DNA from: Prorocentrum cordatum
Taxonomy: Eukaryota > Sar > Dinophyceae > Prorocentrales > Prorocentraceae
Direction of reading: 5' to 3'
Assembly (NCBI GenBank): GCA_963575745.1
Contig: CAUYUJ010022404.1
Location: 140,001 to 204,000, forward strand
Length of the DNA: 64,000 bases
Of this stretch, positions 37,450 to 45,657 are shown in pieces. The position numbers and the translations under genes are program-made. Numbering within the stretch: position 1 is the first letter of the stretch; each line of letters opens with the position of its first letter. Under the pieces are notes generated by a model. The model did not search any database and had not been told where the DNA came from. It saw only the letters and a program-made list of their open reading frames with translations.

Positions 37450-38277
37450 TCATGGGCTCTCACGCCTGGCGCCCTCGGCGCCGGCGGCGGCCCCGCGGGG
37501 GGTGCTGTCCTTCGCCGGGTTGGTCAGCGAGGAGGTGTCCCTGGCCATCTTGCCGGAGATGCCCTTCATCGGCTCGTGCGACTCCCACAGGTAGCCGTGG
37601 AACGCGTCCGACTGCCAGCGCCCGAACCGGCGCACCCGGGAGAGGTCTTCGGTCACGTTGTACATCGCGGTCGCCCCGCCGATCTTCGGGGAGTGGCTGC
37701 CGATCTCCTCCCTAGAGAGGCCGGCGGCCAGCCCCGCGACCGTCGGGAAGTGCTGCACCTCCGCCCTGCGGATCGGTGTACCTGACGCCCAGCGGAAAAG
37801 GGGCAGCCGTTCTTCGGTGCCCTTTATCCGCTGGGGATGGTGAGCCTGGGGCCGCTCCATCGCCGCGATCGGGCAGAGCGTCGTGCCGGCGCGGTAGTGG
37901 TTCCTCACCGTCCCGACGTTGAGCTGGTCCGTCTTGCTGCCCTTGATGTAGATCACCATCTCGTCGGCGTCCTGGAAGCTGGGCACGCGCTTCCCGGCCT
38001 TCCTGGGCTCTACGTCCTCCCCGTGCAGCGCGCGCTCGAATGACCATGGGCGCCCGTCCTGAAGGAGGTACTCCGAGGCCCTCAGGAGAAAGAAGAACGC
38101 TGTCACAATTGCCGCCCAGATGACCACCGTATCCTCCTCGGGGAGCTTGGTTTTCTGCTGGAGAAAGCCGCGGAGCCACTCGAGCATGGCTGGGGTGACG
38201 GGCTTCTTCCGCTTGGTCTCGGGTCCCTGCCGGCGTTTCAGCCCCGCCAGGGTGCTCCAAAGGCGACCTCTGTGGAG
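37450..38277 (-). CDS. Tyrosine recombinase catalytic core
   Basis: The catalytic half of a DIRS-type tyrosine recombinase, which would integrate the circular cDNA. Visible landmarks are FLLRASEYL (first catalytic Arg), SHSPKIGGATAMYN (the H-x-x-R box, here H-x-x-K) and FGRWQSDAFHGYLW (the W box and the candidate nucleophile Tyr). The frame is the same as that of the upstream segment 38278-40554; only the TAG at 38278-38280 separates them, so the N-terminal arm-binding part lies before the stop. The missing second Arg and the in-frame stop suggest an inactive copy, or readthrough if the family uses it. The end of the protein (about 37450-37510) is Ala/Gly/Arg-rich. Confidence 0.8.
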   Translation of the reverse strand, partial: LHRGRLWSTLAGLKRRQGPETKRKKPVTPAMLEWLRGFLQQKTKLPEEDTVVIWAAIVTAFFFLLRASEYLLQDGRPWSFERALHGEDVEPRKAGKRVPSFQDADEMVIYIKGSKTDQLNVGTVRNHYRAGTTLCPIAAMERPQAHHPQRIKGTEERLPLFRWASGTPIRRAEVQHFPTVAGLAAGLSREEIGSHSPKIGGATAMYNVTEDLSRVRRFGRWQSDAFHGYLWESHEPMKGISGKMARDTSSLTNPAKDSTPRGAAAGAEGARRESP

Positions 38278-40554
38278 CTAGGGGTCCGAGTAGCCAGCCA
38301 CCAGGTGGGCGTAGCGCACCGCAACGAGCTTCTGCTTGATGGTCCCCTCAGTCCTCCCAACGACCCGCGCGGGGAGGACGGCGAAGTTGATGAGCGCCTC
38401 CTCGTCGGCCAGGCGCTCCTCGCGGTCGCGTCCTGGGAGCCAAGGGCGGAGCCCCTGTGCCTGGCGCACGGCTACCCAGAGCCGCCATCCCCCCTCGTAG
38501 CCCGCTCTCGTGCCTTCGCTGAGTTTTTGCAGCATGGCCTCCATCTTCTGCTGCGCGAACCAACTGGCGTAGTTGGCCCCGCCTGGCTCAGCGCGGCCAG
38601 CGGGGGCGAGCTCCTTCCCGGGGTAGTTGCTCTTCCGCGCGATGCCCAGCGCCTGTGGCTTCACCAGATTGGTCGCTGGCATCTCCTTGGCACGTCGGGG
38701 GCTCTTCTTACGTGGGCTCTTCGAGCGGGTCACACGCTTGTCCAGCTTGACCTCCTCTGCGGCTGGAGCCTCGCGAGGTCCGATGAGAGTGTCCTCGTCG
38801 ATCGCCCGGAAGCGGACTGCCTGGGCACGCCGACGATTCTTGTGCATCTCATCAGTGAGCGCCCCTCCCGCCCTTGCCTCGTCCTCCGCCGCCAGCACGA
38901 GCGCGGGCCGATCCGGTGCCTGTGCCCAGGCGCGGAACCAGCGCTTGGTAGCGTCCCACGCAGCCTGCTCCTCTGGATCATGGCATACTCCGGCGCGCTG
39001 CGTGCTGGCACTGCCGGGTGCCTCCGCCACCGCGGCCAGCACCGCCTCGGCGGTCCTCGGCGGGAGAGCTCTGGCCGCGCCCTTCAGGAGCTCGTCCTCC
39101 GTGGAGCCCTGAGCCCGCAGGTGGGCCCACTCGTCGTTGGTCCCTCCCTGCACCCGCCAAACCTCCTGGGGCGTCAAGGCACGGACCGTGCCTCTGCCTC
39201 CCCCGGTGACTCGGAGGAGCGTCGCACCGGGTCCTTGGGGTCCTGTCCCCGGCCAGCGGATGGTGCCTACAGGTCCTTCCTCACTGTAGATCAGGTGCTT
39301 CACTCCATCCTTTTTGAGATGCCCGACTGGCTTGAGGAGGAGGGGGTCGCTGGTGGACTGGATGCGGGGGTCCCACGACACTTCGCCTTGCTGGTCGAGC
39401 CAAAGGTGGTCCCTCCCCTTGTCCAAGAGTGGCTTGAAGCCGGCAGCTCGCGAGCAGGCCGGCGGCATATTAATGCACGCCAGGCCCGCCCCCGCTTTCC
39501 GACGCCCGCCCGTGAGCACCTGCCTGGTCCGCGTGGTGGCATCGCCGTGGTGCGTGCAGACCACCTCAAACTTCGAGACCACGTAGCCCAGCTGCTTGAG
39601 CGCCTTCTCGAACCTGGCCGTGTCCACTCCGTTCGGGGCGTCCACGATTACCACTTCAGGGCCTTCACTAGTCGCTGCAACGAGGAACGCCTCCATCTCC
39701 CTGCCCTTGGGGTCCAGAGACAGCGACGCCATGAGCCATTCTGCTTTCTGGTTCTCCTCGGGTTCTGATCCACCGAGGCGCTTGAGGGCCTTCACATAAG
39801 GGTTGAGGAGGCTCCCCACTTCTCTACCCAACTTCCTGTGGAGCGGGAGAGGTTTTGGCGGCCCATGCCCCCGCTGGAGTGCTCGGTTTCGAAGGGCGGC
39901 CTCGGCCACTGGGCCCGTCTCCCCTGGAAGACGAAGAAGGCGCTCCTTGGCGCCCTCCAGGATCTGGCCCCAGGCCGCGGGGGGCTCGAGGCGCTTCCAG
40001 CCCGCAGTAGCCAGCGTGTCGTGAACCTTCTTGACCTCCTCGCGGGTAAGCCAATCGGCCACCTCGTTGTGGTAGGTCCTGCGGCACCCGTGCATAGCTT
40101 CGATCCTCTCCACTAAGCGGATCAGGTGGCGCGCGAGGGTGTTCTTAGGGCTTCTTTTGGTGAGCCACGCCTTCACGTTCTGATTGTCGGTGACGTAGAA
40201 CACCAGCTCACCCTCCCACTTCGGGCCCTGCTTCGTGGCCAGCGCGACCACTGCCAACAGCTCGACCACCGCGATGATCCAGTCCTCCTCGCTGCTCTCA
40301 CCTCCGACCGCCTGGCTCAGGGCCTCGAGCAGAGGCCCGGCGTCCGCGGCCATGTACTCCGGCGTGGGCGTGGCTCCCCCTGCAGTTGCGCTCCCCCAGT
40401 CGATGGCGCCAATTGAGGAGGTGGTGGCGTCGCCCCCGGTCCACCTCGTGGTGCGTGCTGTTCCCGGCAACGCAAGGCGTTCACGTACTGAGAGCGCCTG
40501 CGTGAAGCTGGCCTGGAAGGTCGTGCTCCAAGGTTTGGGGACGTCGAAGAGCAT
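38278..40554 (-). CDS. RNase H, C5-methyltransferase-like C-terminus, recombinase N-terminus
   Basis: A 758-codon frame, part of the retroelement polyprotein. RNase H lies at about 40430-40030: an Asp near AIDWGS, Glu in ELLAV, Asp in VTDNQNV, and Asp in HNEVADWLTRE. At about 39680-39000 there is a segment resembling C5-cytosine methyltransferase motifs VIII-X: GDATTRTRQVLTGG (usually Q-x-R-x-R), LTPQEVWRVQG (usually the RE-x-x-RLQGFP region) and ALPPRTAEAVLAAV (usually GNAVPP..A.A). The SAM-binding and catalytic Pro-Cys motifs are not visible before it, so this half alone should not methylate DNA. The last part (about 38620-38281) is the N-terminal domain of a tyrosine recombinase (GTIKQKLVAVRYAHLVAGY). 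Cytosine methyltransferases inside dinoflagellate retrotransposons have been described. Confidence 0.75.
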   Translation of the reverse strand: MLFDVPKPWSTTFQASFTQALSVRERLALPGTARTTRWTGGDATTSSIGAIDWGSATAGGATPTPEYMAADAGPLLEALSQAVGGESSEEDWIIAVVELLAVVALATKQGPKWEGELVFYVTDNQNVKAWLTKRSPKNTLARHLIRLVERIEAMHGCRRTYHNEVADWLTREEVKKVHDTLATAGWKRLEPPAAWGQILEGAKERLLRLPGETGPVAEAALRNRALQRGHGPPKPLPLHRKLGREVGSLLNPYVKALKRLGGSEPEENQKAEWLMASLSLDPKGREMEAFLVAATSEGPEVVIVDAPNGVDTARFEKALKQLGYVVSKFEVVCTHHGDATTRTRQVLTGGRRKAGAGLACINMPPACSRAAGFKPLLDKGRDHLWLDQQGEVSWDPRIQSTSDPLLLKPVGHLKKDGVKHLIYSEEGPVGTIRWPGTGPQGPGATLLRVTGGGRGTVRALTPQEVWRVQGGTNDEWAHLRAQGSTEDELLKGAARALPPRTAEAVLAAVAEAPGSASTQRAGVCHDPEEQAAWDATKRWFRAWAQAPDRPALVLAAEDEARAGGALTDEMHKNRRRAQAVRFRAIDEDTLIGPREAPAAEEVKLDKRVTRSKSPRKKSPRRAKEMPATNLVKPQALGIARKSNYPGKELAPAGRAEPGGANYASWFAQQKMEAMLQKLSEGTRAGYEGGWRLWVAVRQAQGLRPWLPGRDREERLADEEALINFAVLPARVVGRTEGTIKQKLVAVRYAHLVAGYSDP

Positions 40555-41284
40555 CCTTGATCAGAAAGCCTACAGAAGCGTCCCACTCCTCCCAGGCGAG
40601 CTCGACTTCTTCGGGTGTGCCTTTCGGCTCTCCCCAGCTCGTCCCGCTGCTCAGGAGCCGGTCCAGGGCAGGTAACTCGGGGCGGAGGGCAGGCTGCGCC
40701 GACGCCCAGAACTGAGCGCAGCCTCGCAGCTCTTGGGCGACCTTCAAGGGGACCCGTCTTGACCCCCTGAGCTCCGGGAGGGCGAGCAGGTACTGGGCCT
40801 TGATGCACTTGGGCTCCGGAAACCTAACCACCTTCGTGTCGAAGTTCATGTGGGCCCCAGATCAGCTGTTCTGCGGCAAACTCCCTCGACGTCCAGCTTC
40901 TCCTCGTTGACCGCGTCCGGGCCCCAAACCCGCTTCATGGCCCCGTCGAGCTCCTCGGCCGAGAGCCAGGGTCGGAGGCCCACCAGCGGTTGGAGGACAA
41001 CCCCGTCGTCCATCAGCCACTTGGAGGCGTACTTGACAGTATCGTTGATCCTGGGCGCCGGCGGCTTCCTCCTCTCGTGCTCGCTCTTGGCCGCCCAGGC
41101 GAACGCCATGTGCTCGCCGGGGCTGCCGGCCCAGCCGAAGACCAGCACGCCATTGATCAAGATAACTCGCCCTGGCACCCCGACCTCCTTGCCCGGGAGC
41201 GTCGTCCCGAACTCCGGCACTGCAGCTGGCTCCAGGTGGTGCCACTTTAAGGCCCTGGCCACGTCCCGCCTCGCGACCACCTGT
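40481..41284 (-). CDS. Reverse transcriptase palm and thumb, two frames
   Basis: Two overlapping frames (41280-40846 and 40849-40481) together make the second half of a DIRS-type reverse transcriptase. Visible are RRDVARALKWHH (catalytic Asp of the first block), FGTTLPG, VFGWAGSPGEHMAFAWAA, and WLMDDGVV, the DD active-site box (usually YxDD or FxDD). The thumb region follows as MNFDTKVVRFPEPKC and LPLKVAQELRGCAQFWA-type sequence. A frameshift lies near 40855, another near 41285 joins the upstream fragment, and a third near 40560 leads to RNase H. The catalytic residues are intact, so the domain itself is recognisable despite broken frames. Confidence 0.8.
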
Positions 41285-42460
41285 TGAACGCCCGGGTGCC
41301 TTGCTTCCCACCAGAGGCTGAGCGCTTAGCTGGTGGGTGCTGCTCCTTCGGGGAGAAGGCGTTGGCCGCGCGCATGTCGTGGATCGGCCAGCCCTCCTTC
41401 GAGATGGCCCGGTCCAGCAACATCTTGGGGACCCTCCCGCTGGGCGACTCGACCAGCGCCGAGGCGGCGAGCACGTCTTCGACCTCGTCTGAGGCCCAGA
41501 GGACTACGCCGTAGCGGCTGTCCTTCCAGGCCTTCTCGAACATCTCCAGCGCGTGGTCCACCGCTGAAGAGTGCGACTTGGCCTGCGTGCGTACCCGCTC
41601 CTCCGCGCGCCGCACAGGGACTCCCTCGGTGGCCATCGCCCGGAGGTAGGCGGCGTGATGTGGGTCCAAGGACTTTTGCACGTTTTCCCCGAGCACACCG
41701 CCCAGCGGGTTCCCGTGGATCTCCTCCCGTGCGTGCTTCAGCAGCTCGGCGGCCCTCTCTACGCTGCCGACGAGGCGGAGGAGTGAGTTGCCTCGCCTCA
41801 CTACTTCTGGTACCCTCTCGGGCTGGAAGTTGGGGTGGTCTGCGCACCACTTGACGTGGGCGCGCGCCTCCTCCTGCTCCTTCCCTCTGCTGGTGGCTGC
41901 CGGCGCCTCCTCCAGCGGGGGACCTCCGCAGCGACCTCCACGCGGGGGGGCCGGCCAGGGTGGCGGCATCATCGGCGGCATGCCCGGCGGCCGGCAGATC
42001 TGACCTGGGAGGAGCGGGCGCCATCCTCTCGGCCTCAGCAACGGCTGGACTGTGTGGGCCGGGAGCACGGGTGGCCCCACTGGCTCGTCCTGGCGAGGCC
42101 CGGGCTGCGGGGGGCACCCTCTGGAGGTGGCTCGCAGCTGGGCACCCAGCGATCTTGGCCTGGGCCTGGGCGTGGGCGCCTCCTCGGGCGTTTCTGTGCT
42201 GCCGGCGTCTGCCCTCCCAGTGGGTGGGCCTCCGCTGGAGGTCGTCGACCTGCCTGCGGCCCGCCTGGCTGCCTCCACGACTGTCTCTGCTGAGCGGCTT
42301 CGCCTCGTAGGTGCTGCCTTTTGGGGGATCGTGGTGGCGGGTCTGCTCTTCTGATGTCGAGTCGAGTCTGAGGGGGCCTCGAGGGCCTCCGGCGGCGGCG
42401 GCGCGCCCGGCGGGGGCCCCGCGTCCGCGGCGGGGGCGGGGCCTCCGATGCCGCTCGCCC
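41247..42460 (-). CDS. Retroelement linker and start of reverse transcriptase
   Basis: Open frame up to the insertion boundary at 42461. Its first half is Pro/Ala/Arg-rich and probably disordered. From about 41880 it becomes globular (HVKWCADHPNFQPERVPE, ELLKHAREEIHGNPLGG) and ends with the N-terminal reverse-transcriptase block GWPIHDMRAANAFSPKEQHPP (about 41395-41333). In frame with this, on the other side of the 10.3-kb insert, lies the frame at 52804-53429. The codons of the two flanks fuse as Ser-Ser-Pro-Gly-Ala-Ser when the insert and one CA are removed. The extra residues this frame gains by reading on to 42611 belong to the transposon. Confidence 0.75.
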
Positions 42461-42462
42461 CA
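42461..42462. other. Left copy of CA target-site duplication
   Basis: CA just outside the left terminal inverted repeat, matched by CA at 52802-52803. Counting one CA copy as part of the insertion makes insert plus duplication 10,341 bp, a multiple of three, and restores the retroelement frame. Confidence 0.7.
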
Positions 42463-42489
42463 CTGGCGTAGCGACTTTGGGTTAGAAAA
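42463..42489 (+). repeat. Left terminal inverted repeat
   Basis: Begins CTGGCGTAGCGACTT, identical to the inverted right end for 15 bases and matching at 24 of 27 overall (mismatches at positions 16, 19 and 24). Confidence 0.9.
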
Positions 42490-42760
42490 CTTGAAGCTGG
42501 CCAGCTTTGGTTACAGCATGGTGTAAGTTGATACATAGCTAAGGTCATCTGAAGAACTAACATGCAACTACCCAACTTGATGTTAGCATAGATGGTTGCA
42601 TTGTTTACCACTTGTAATTGCAGCTGCCCAAGTTACCCAGGGATGTGACTATCGTAACTGCGAGTTGTAAGTTGCAGGCCAAAGAACTTATCAAAGTTAC
42701 AAATAACTTGTAAACTACTTGCAACTGTCTGAAATAAGTTAAATTTGGGCTCCTTTGCAA
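42490..42760. repeat. Left AT-rich subterminal zone
   Basis: About 270 bp that are markedly AT-richer than their surroundings, with recurring AAGTT, AACTTG, AGTTGCA and GCAACT words in both orientations (for example at 42522, 42563, 42574, 42669, 42689 and 42714). Reiterated subterminal words of this kind bind transposase in several DNA transposon groups. That function here is inferred. Confidence 0.6.
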
Positions 42761-42898
42761 CCCTCGAATTGTACATATCGCACATTATCATTCCCCTCTC
42801 CCCCCTCCTCCCCCGCGTACCCCCATCCCCCCGACGCCGCGTGGCTGCTGAGGCTTCGGATCGCAGACCGAAGAAAGAGGCGGATTGCGAGGGGGATG

Positions 42899-43001
42899 AG
42901 CGATTCAATCGCTGCAGGATCGCAGACCGAAGAAAGATGCGGAGTGGAGGAGGATGAGCGATTCAATCGCTAATGTTTTTTTGATGAGCGATTCAATCGC
43001 T
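42899..43001. repeat. Palindrome cluster 1 (3 copies), 3' of gene A
   Basis: Copies of AGCGATTCAATCGCT at 42899-42913, 42957-42971 and 42987-43001, all identical. The first two follow a 21-bp duplicated block (GGATCGCAGACCGAAGAAAG, at about 42858 and 42917). A run of seven T (seven A on the gene strand) lies at about 42976-42982 between copies 2 and 3. The gene A stop is 25 bp away. Confidence 0.95.
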
Positions 43002-43025
43002 GTCCTGGCAGATGTTGTTTTCCGC

Positions 43026-45226
43026 TCAGTGCAAAGCAAGAATGTCGCCAGAGGCGAGCTCCGACCAAGCGTGGCACATCTCAACCGATTCGCCGCTCCA
43101 CCACGCAAGAAGCAATTCGCCGTCCTTCCGCAGGACTGACGCGTTCGGCGTCCGCTTCTCGATCACGACGCACTCGTGCCCAAGAATGAATAGATCGTCC
43201 CCCCGTTGGCCCAGAGCTGCGACGCATAGAAAATTGTTCTGCATGCGCACCACGTCGCCTGCCCAAACAAGCAAGCCTTTGAAAGCAGCGCTGGATGAAA
43301 GGACGACGTCGCCGCCGACTGCTTCAGCCAGCAGGGGCGACAACTCCGCATCGCCCCCCCTGAGCCCTGGGCGCTCGTCGAAACTTTCGAGCTCCTGCAG
43401 GCGCGCCAACAGCACGCGAGAAATTGCAGCTTTCTCGAAGCCTTTCAGTATATCTTGGTTGTCCAGAATCATTTTCGGCAGAAGGTGCGACCTCTCAACA
43501 ACGAAGCAATCCAACACAACGTCGAATTTCTCCACTTGCTCGGGAATGTGCGTCGCCAAATGAAACTTTGGTTTCCAATTGTCGGCCCCGTATGCTTTTT
43601 CATGTGCGTCCGCGTGGCGATCAACTGCAGCTCCGAGGGCCGAGGCATCGATGTCGCCCGCCTTCGCCCGTTGAATTTTGTCAATTACAGCGAAACAATG
43701 GCAGAGGGAGGCAACTTCGTCGCGCAGCTCATCGAAATTCGGCAAGATAACAATGCAAGCAAAATGCCGCACCAGCGGGTAAATGCACAACAACTCTGAG
43801 GCGCTGCTTCGCCAATGCTCCTTGGATGCGTTCTCCCTGGCCTTGCAGAAAACAACGTGGGCCTCCCGACACTTGCGTCGGTGTTGCTGGGGGAAAGACC
43901 AGTCTGCCTGGCAGTGCCGTTCCAACTTCGGATAGATGTCCCTCAGAGCAGGAATGGCTTGGCATGCCGACATGAAGCAAAACATTTCCTGGGACGCAAC
44001 ACCATTGCACAAATATACATGCATCCAATCAAAATGGAGCGACGAAACAGGGCCGACCTGCCCTCGGAGGTCTGCGTCCGCCAACAACCCATCAGGATTA
44101 AAATTGATGCCGTGTGCTTTCTCGTGGCGCACAAATGCGGCTTTCGATATTGTCCCTTGTAAGTGCGTCAACTCGTCGTGGGCTCCCCATACGGCCTCGT
44201 CAGAATTACAAATGAATGCGCTGCGGTCCCTGCATGTGATTTCCACCAACCGATTGGGCGCGGCGCCAGCGCCAGCAATGCCTGAGCCTTTCTTGAGCAC
44301 GTTGGCGCACTTCAGACACGGTCGGATCCCTGCAGATCCTTTCACGCCGAGGCCCCTGGACAAAGCGACCTCGTCTCCCAAGTGTACGGCAAATTTCGCG
44401 AAGAACATTGTCGGCCCGCCCTGTAGCGGCAAGGCCACGCCATCCACGAGATTGCCGTCCTCAAGAAGCAAGCGACGCAGCAACGACTTGATCGTGCCCG
44501 AGAGGCCACCGCGAATTTTCTCCACTTGTGCCGACCTGATCACGCCCAGGGGGAACCAACAGCAATCGTGCCGAAGGGCATGCTTGAATTCTAGAAACGA
44601 AATGTAAAATGCAACGAACTTCCTGCGGTTATGCGGTCGCAGCACAGCTCCAGGCGTGACCTCGTCGTGCGCAAGGATCACGTTCCACGGCCTTGCTGGG
44701 GTGATAGGCGCGGCCGCGAACATGCGCTTCAGCGCTGGGGACACCTCGACTAACCGTTGAACCAAGCGGGCAGGCCTCAGCGGGATGCGCCAAGCAGGCG
44801 CGCCGCGAACCCCCTGCACCACCCCCTCCCGCCCTGGGGGGGGGGGGGGGAAGGGGGAAGGGGGGAATGGGTGGAGGGGGGGAAGGGGCAGGGGGAGAGG
44901 AGAAAACTGGCACCAGAAAAAAATCCAGATGCCGTTGTTGATTTTTTGCGGCCCAAGAAAGACGCGCTGCTTGGTGCGCCCCGCGACGTCCTTGCAATGT
45001 GCCACTCAAAGGACCCGCCGTCGCACAGCGGCAATTCCAGAGAACACGACATCTCTCTATCGTACTCCATCTTCGCGGCGGCCTTGGCCTCATGCGCAGA
45101 GACCTCCTCTTCGATGGGCGCTTGCCTCAGTCGGCGGAGGACCTCGCACAAACCAGCGCACGTCACGCCTGGAATGGTCACCAGCCTCCCAAGGCGGCGG
45201 CGCTTCTCGAGAACTTGCTTACCCAT
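43026..45226 (-). CDS. Gene A: transposase-like protein, 706 aa, one intron
   Basis: Exon 1 runs from ATG 45226 to 44914. An 80-nt GT..AG intron (44913-44834) has a long pyrimidine tract. Exon 2 runs 44833-43026. Lengths sum to a multiple of three and the phase fits, giving 706 residues without a stop. Landmarks: HDEVTPG at about 160, C-L-K-C at about 277, DWMH at about 373, KPKFHLATH at about 525 and VVERSH at about 550. The last pattern (PK-x-H...H, then ER-x-H) recalls the C-terminal part of CACTA-type transposases, and the whole belongs to a family common in dinoflagellates but without an accepted function. As the largest, best-conserved gene of the inserted element, it is the best candidate for its transposase, acting on terminal or palindromic repeats in the nucleus. 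Catalytic DDE residues cannot be assigned by eye. Confidence 0.7.
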
Positions 45227-45319
45227 GATGGCCACGCGGGCGCTGGGGCGCGGGACTCGGGCACTCCTGAGCCCAAGCGCTGAATGTAAAGCAGGTGAAG
45301 GGTGCAAGCCGTCGCGCCG

Positions 45320-45334
45320 AGCGATTCAATCGCT
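45320..45334. repeat. Palindrome copy 4, 5' of gene A
   Basis: A single AGCGATTCAATCGCT, identical to the three copies 3' of gene A, lying 94 bp upstream of the gene A start codon. Gene A is thus bracketed by identical palindromes. Confidence 0.95.
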
Positions 45335-45357
45335 TCCGAGAGAGGGCGCCGCTTCAT

Positions 45358-45540
45358 AGCGAGTGAATCGCTAACGAAATGAGCGATTGAATCGCTAACG
45401 AAATCAGCGAGTGAATCGCTAACGAAATGAGCGATTGAATCGCTAACGAAATGAGCGATTGAATCGCTAACGAAATCAGCGAGTGAATCGCTAACGAAAT
45501 GAGCGATTGAATCGCTAACGAAATGAGCGAGTGAATCGCT
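45358..45540. repeat. Palindrome array (8 copies, exact 24-bp period), between genes A and B
   Basis: Eight copies start at 45358, 45382, 45406, 45430, 45454, 45478, 45502 and 45526. The centre alternates between AGCGAGTGAATCGCT (copies 1, 3, 6, 8) and AGCGATTGAATCGCT (copies 2, 4, 5, 7). The 9-bp spacers read AACGAAATG or AACGAAATC. Just beyond, at about 45555-45561, lies T7 (A7 on the gene strand), 97 bp after the gene B stop. The Ser-Leu-Ile frame across the array is a repeat product. Confidence 0.97.
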
Positions 45541-45657
45541 AACGGAATGAATGATTTTTTTCTCCGACGCCGCATCTCAGCCCGAGAGATGTCAAGAGGC
45601 GGTCACTCGCGCAGCATGCTCGTTGCTGCACTTCCCCTCTCCTCCCGCAGGGGAGCC

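Noticed and set aside
38272-39768. Plus-strand ORF of about 500 codons opposite the RNase H and methyltransferase-like region
   Set aside because: Composition is that of antisense GC-rich coding DNA, and the minus strand carries recognisable RNase H and recombinase motifs. It is a shadow.
42463-42470. Classical CACTA end
   Set aside because: The left end reads CACTGG if CA is included, but the inverted right end reads TGCTGG, so CA fits better as target-site duplication than as part of the terminus. The superfamily is left open.
45358-45540. CRISPR or bacterial REP/BIME reading of the palindrome array
   Set aside because: Spacers are identical 9-mers rather than unique sequences, no cas genes are present, and introns and a spliced-leader relic in the window show the DNA to be eukaryotic.
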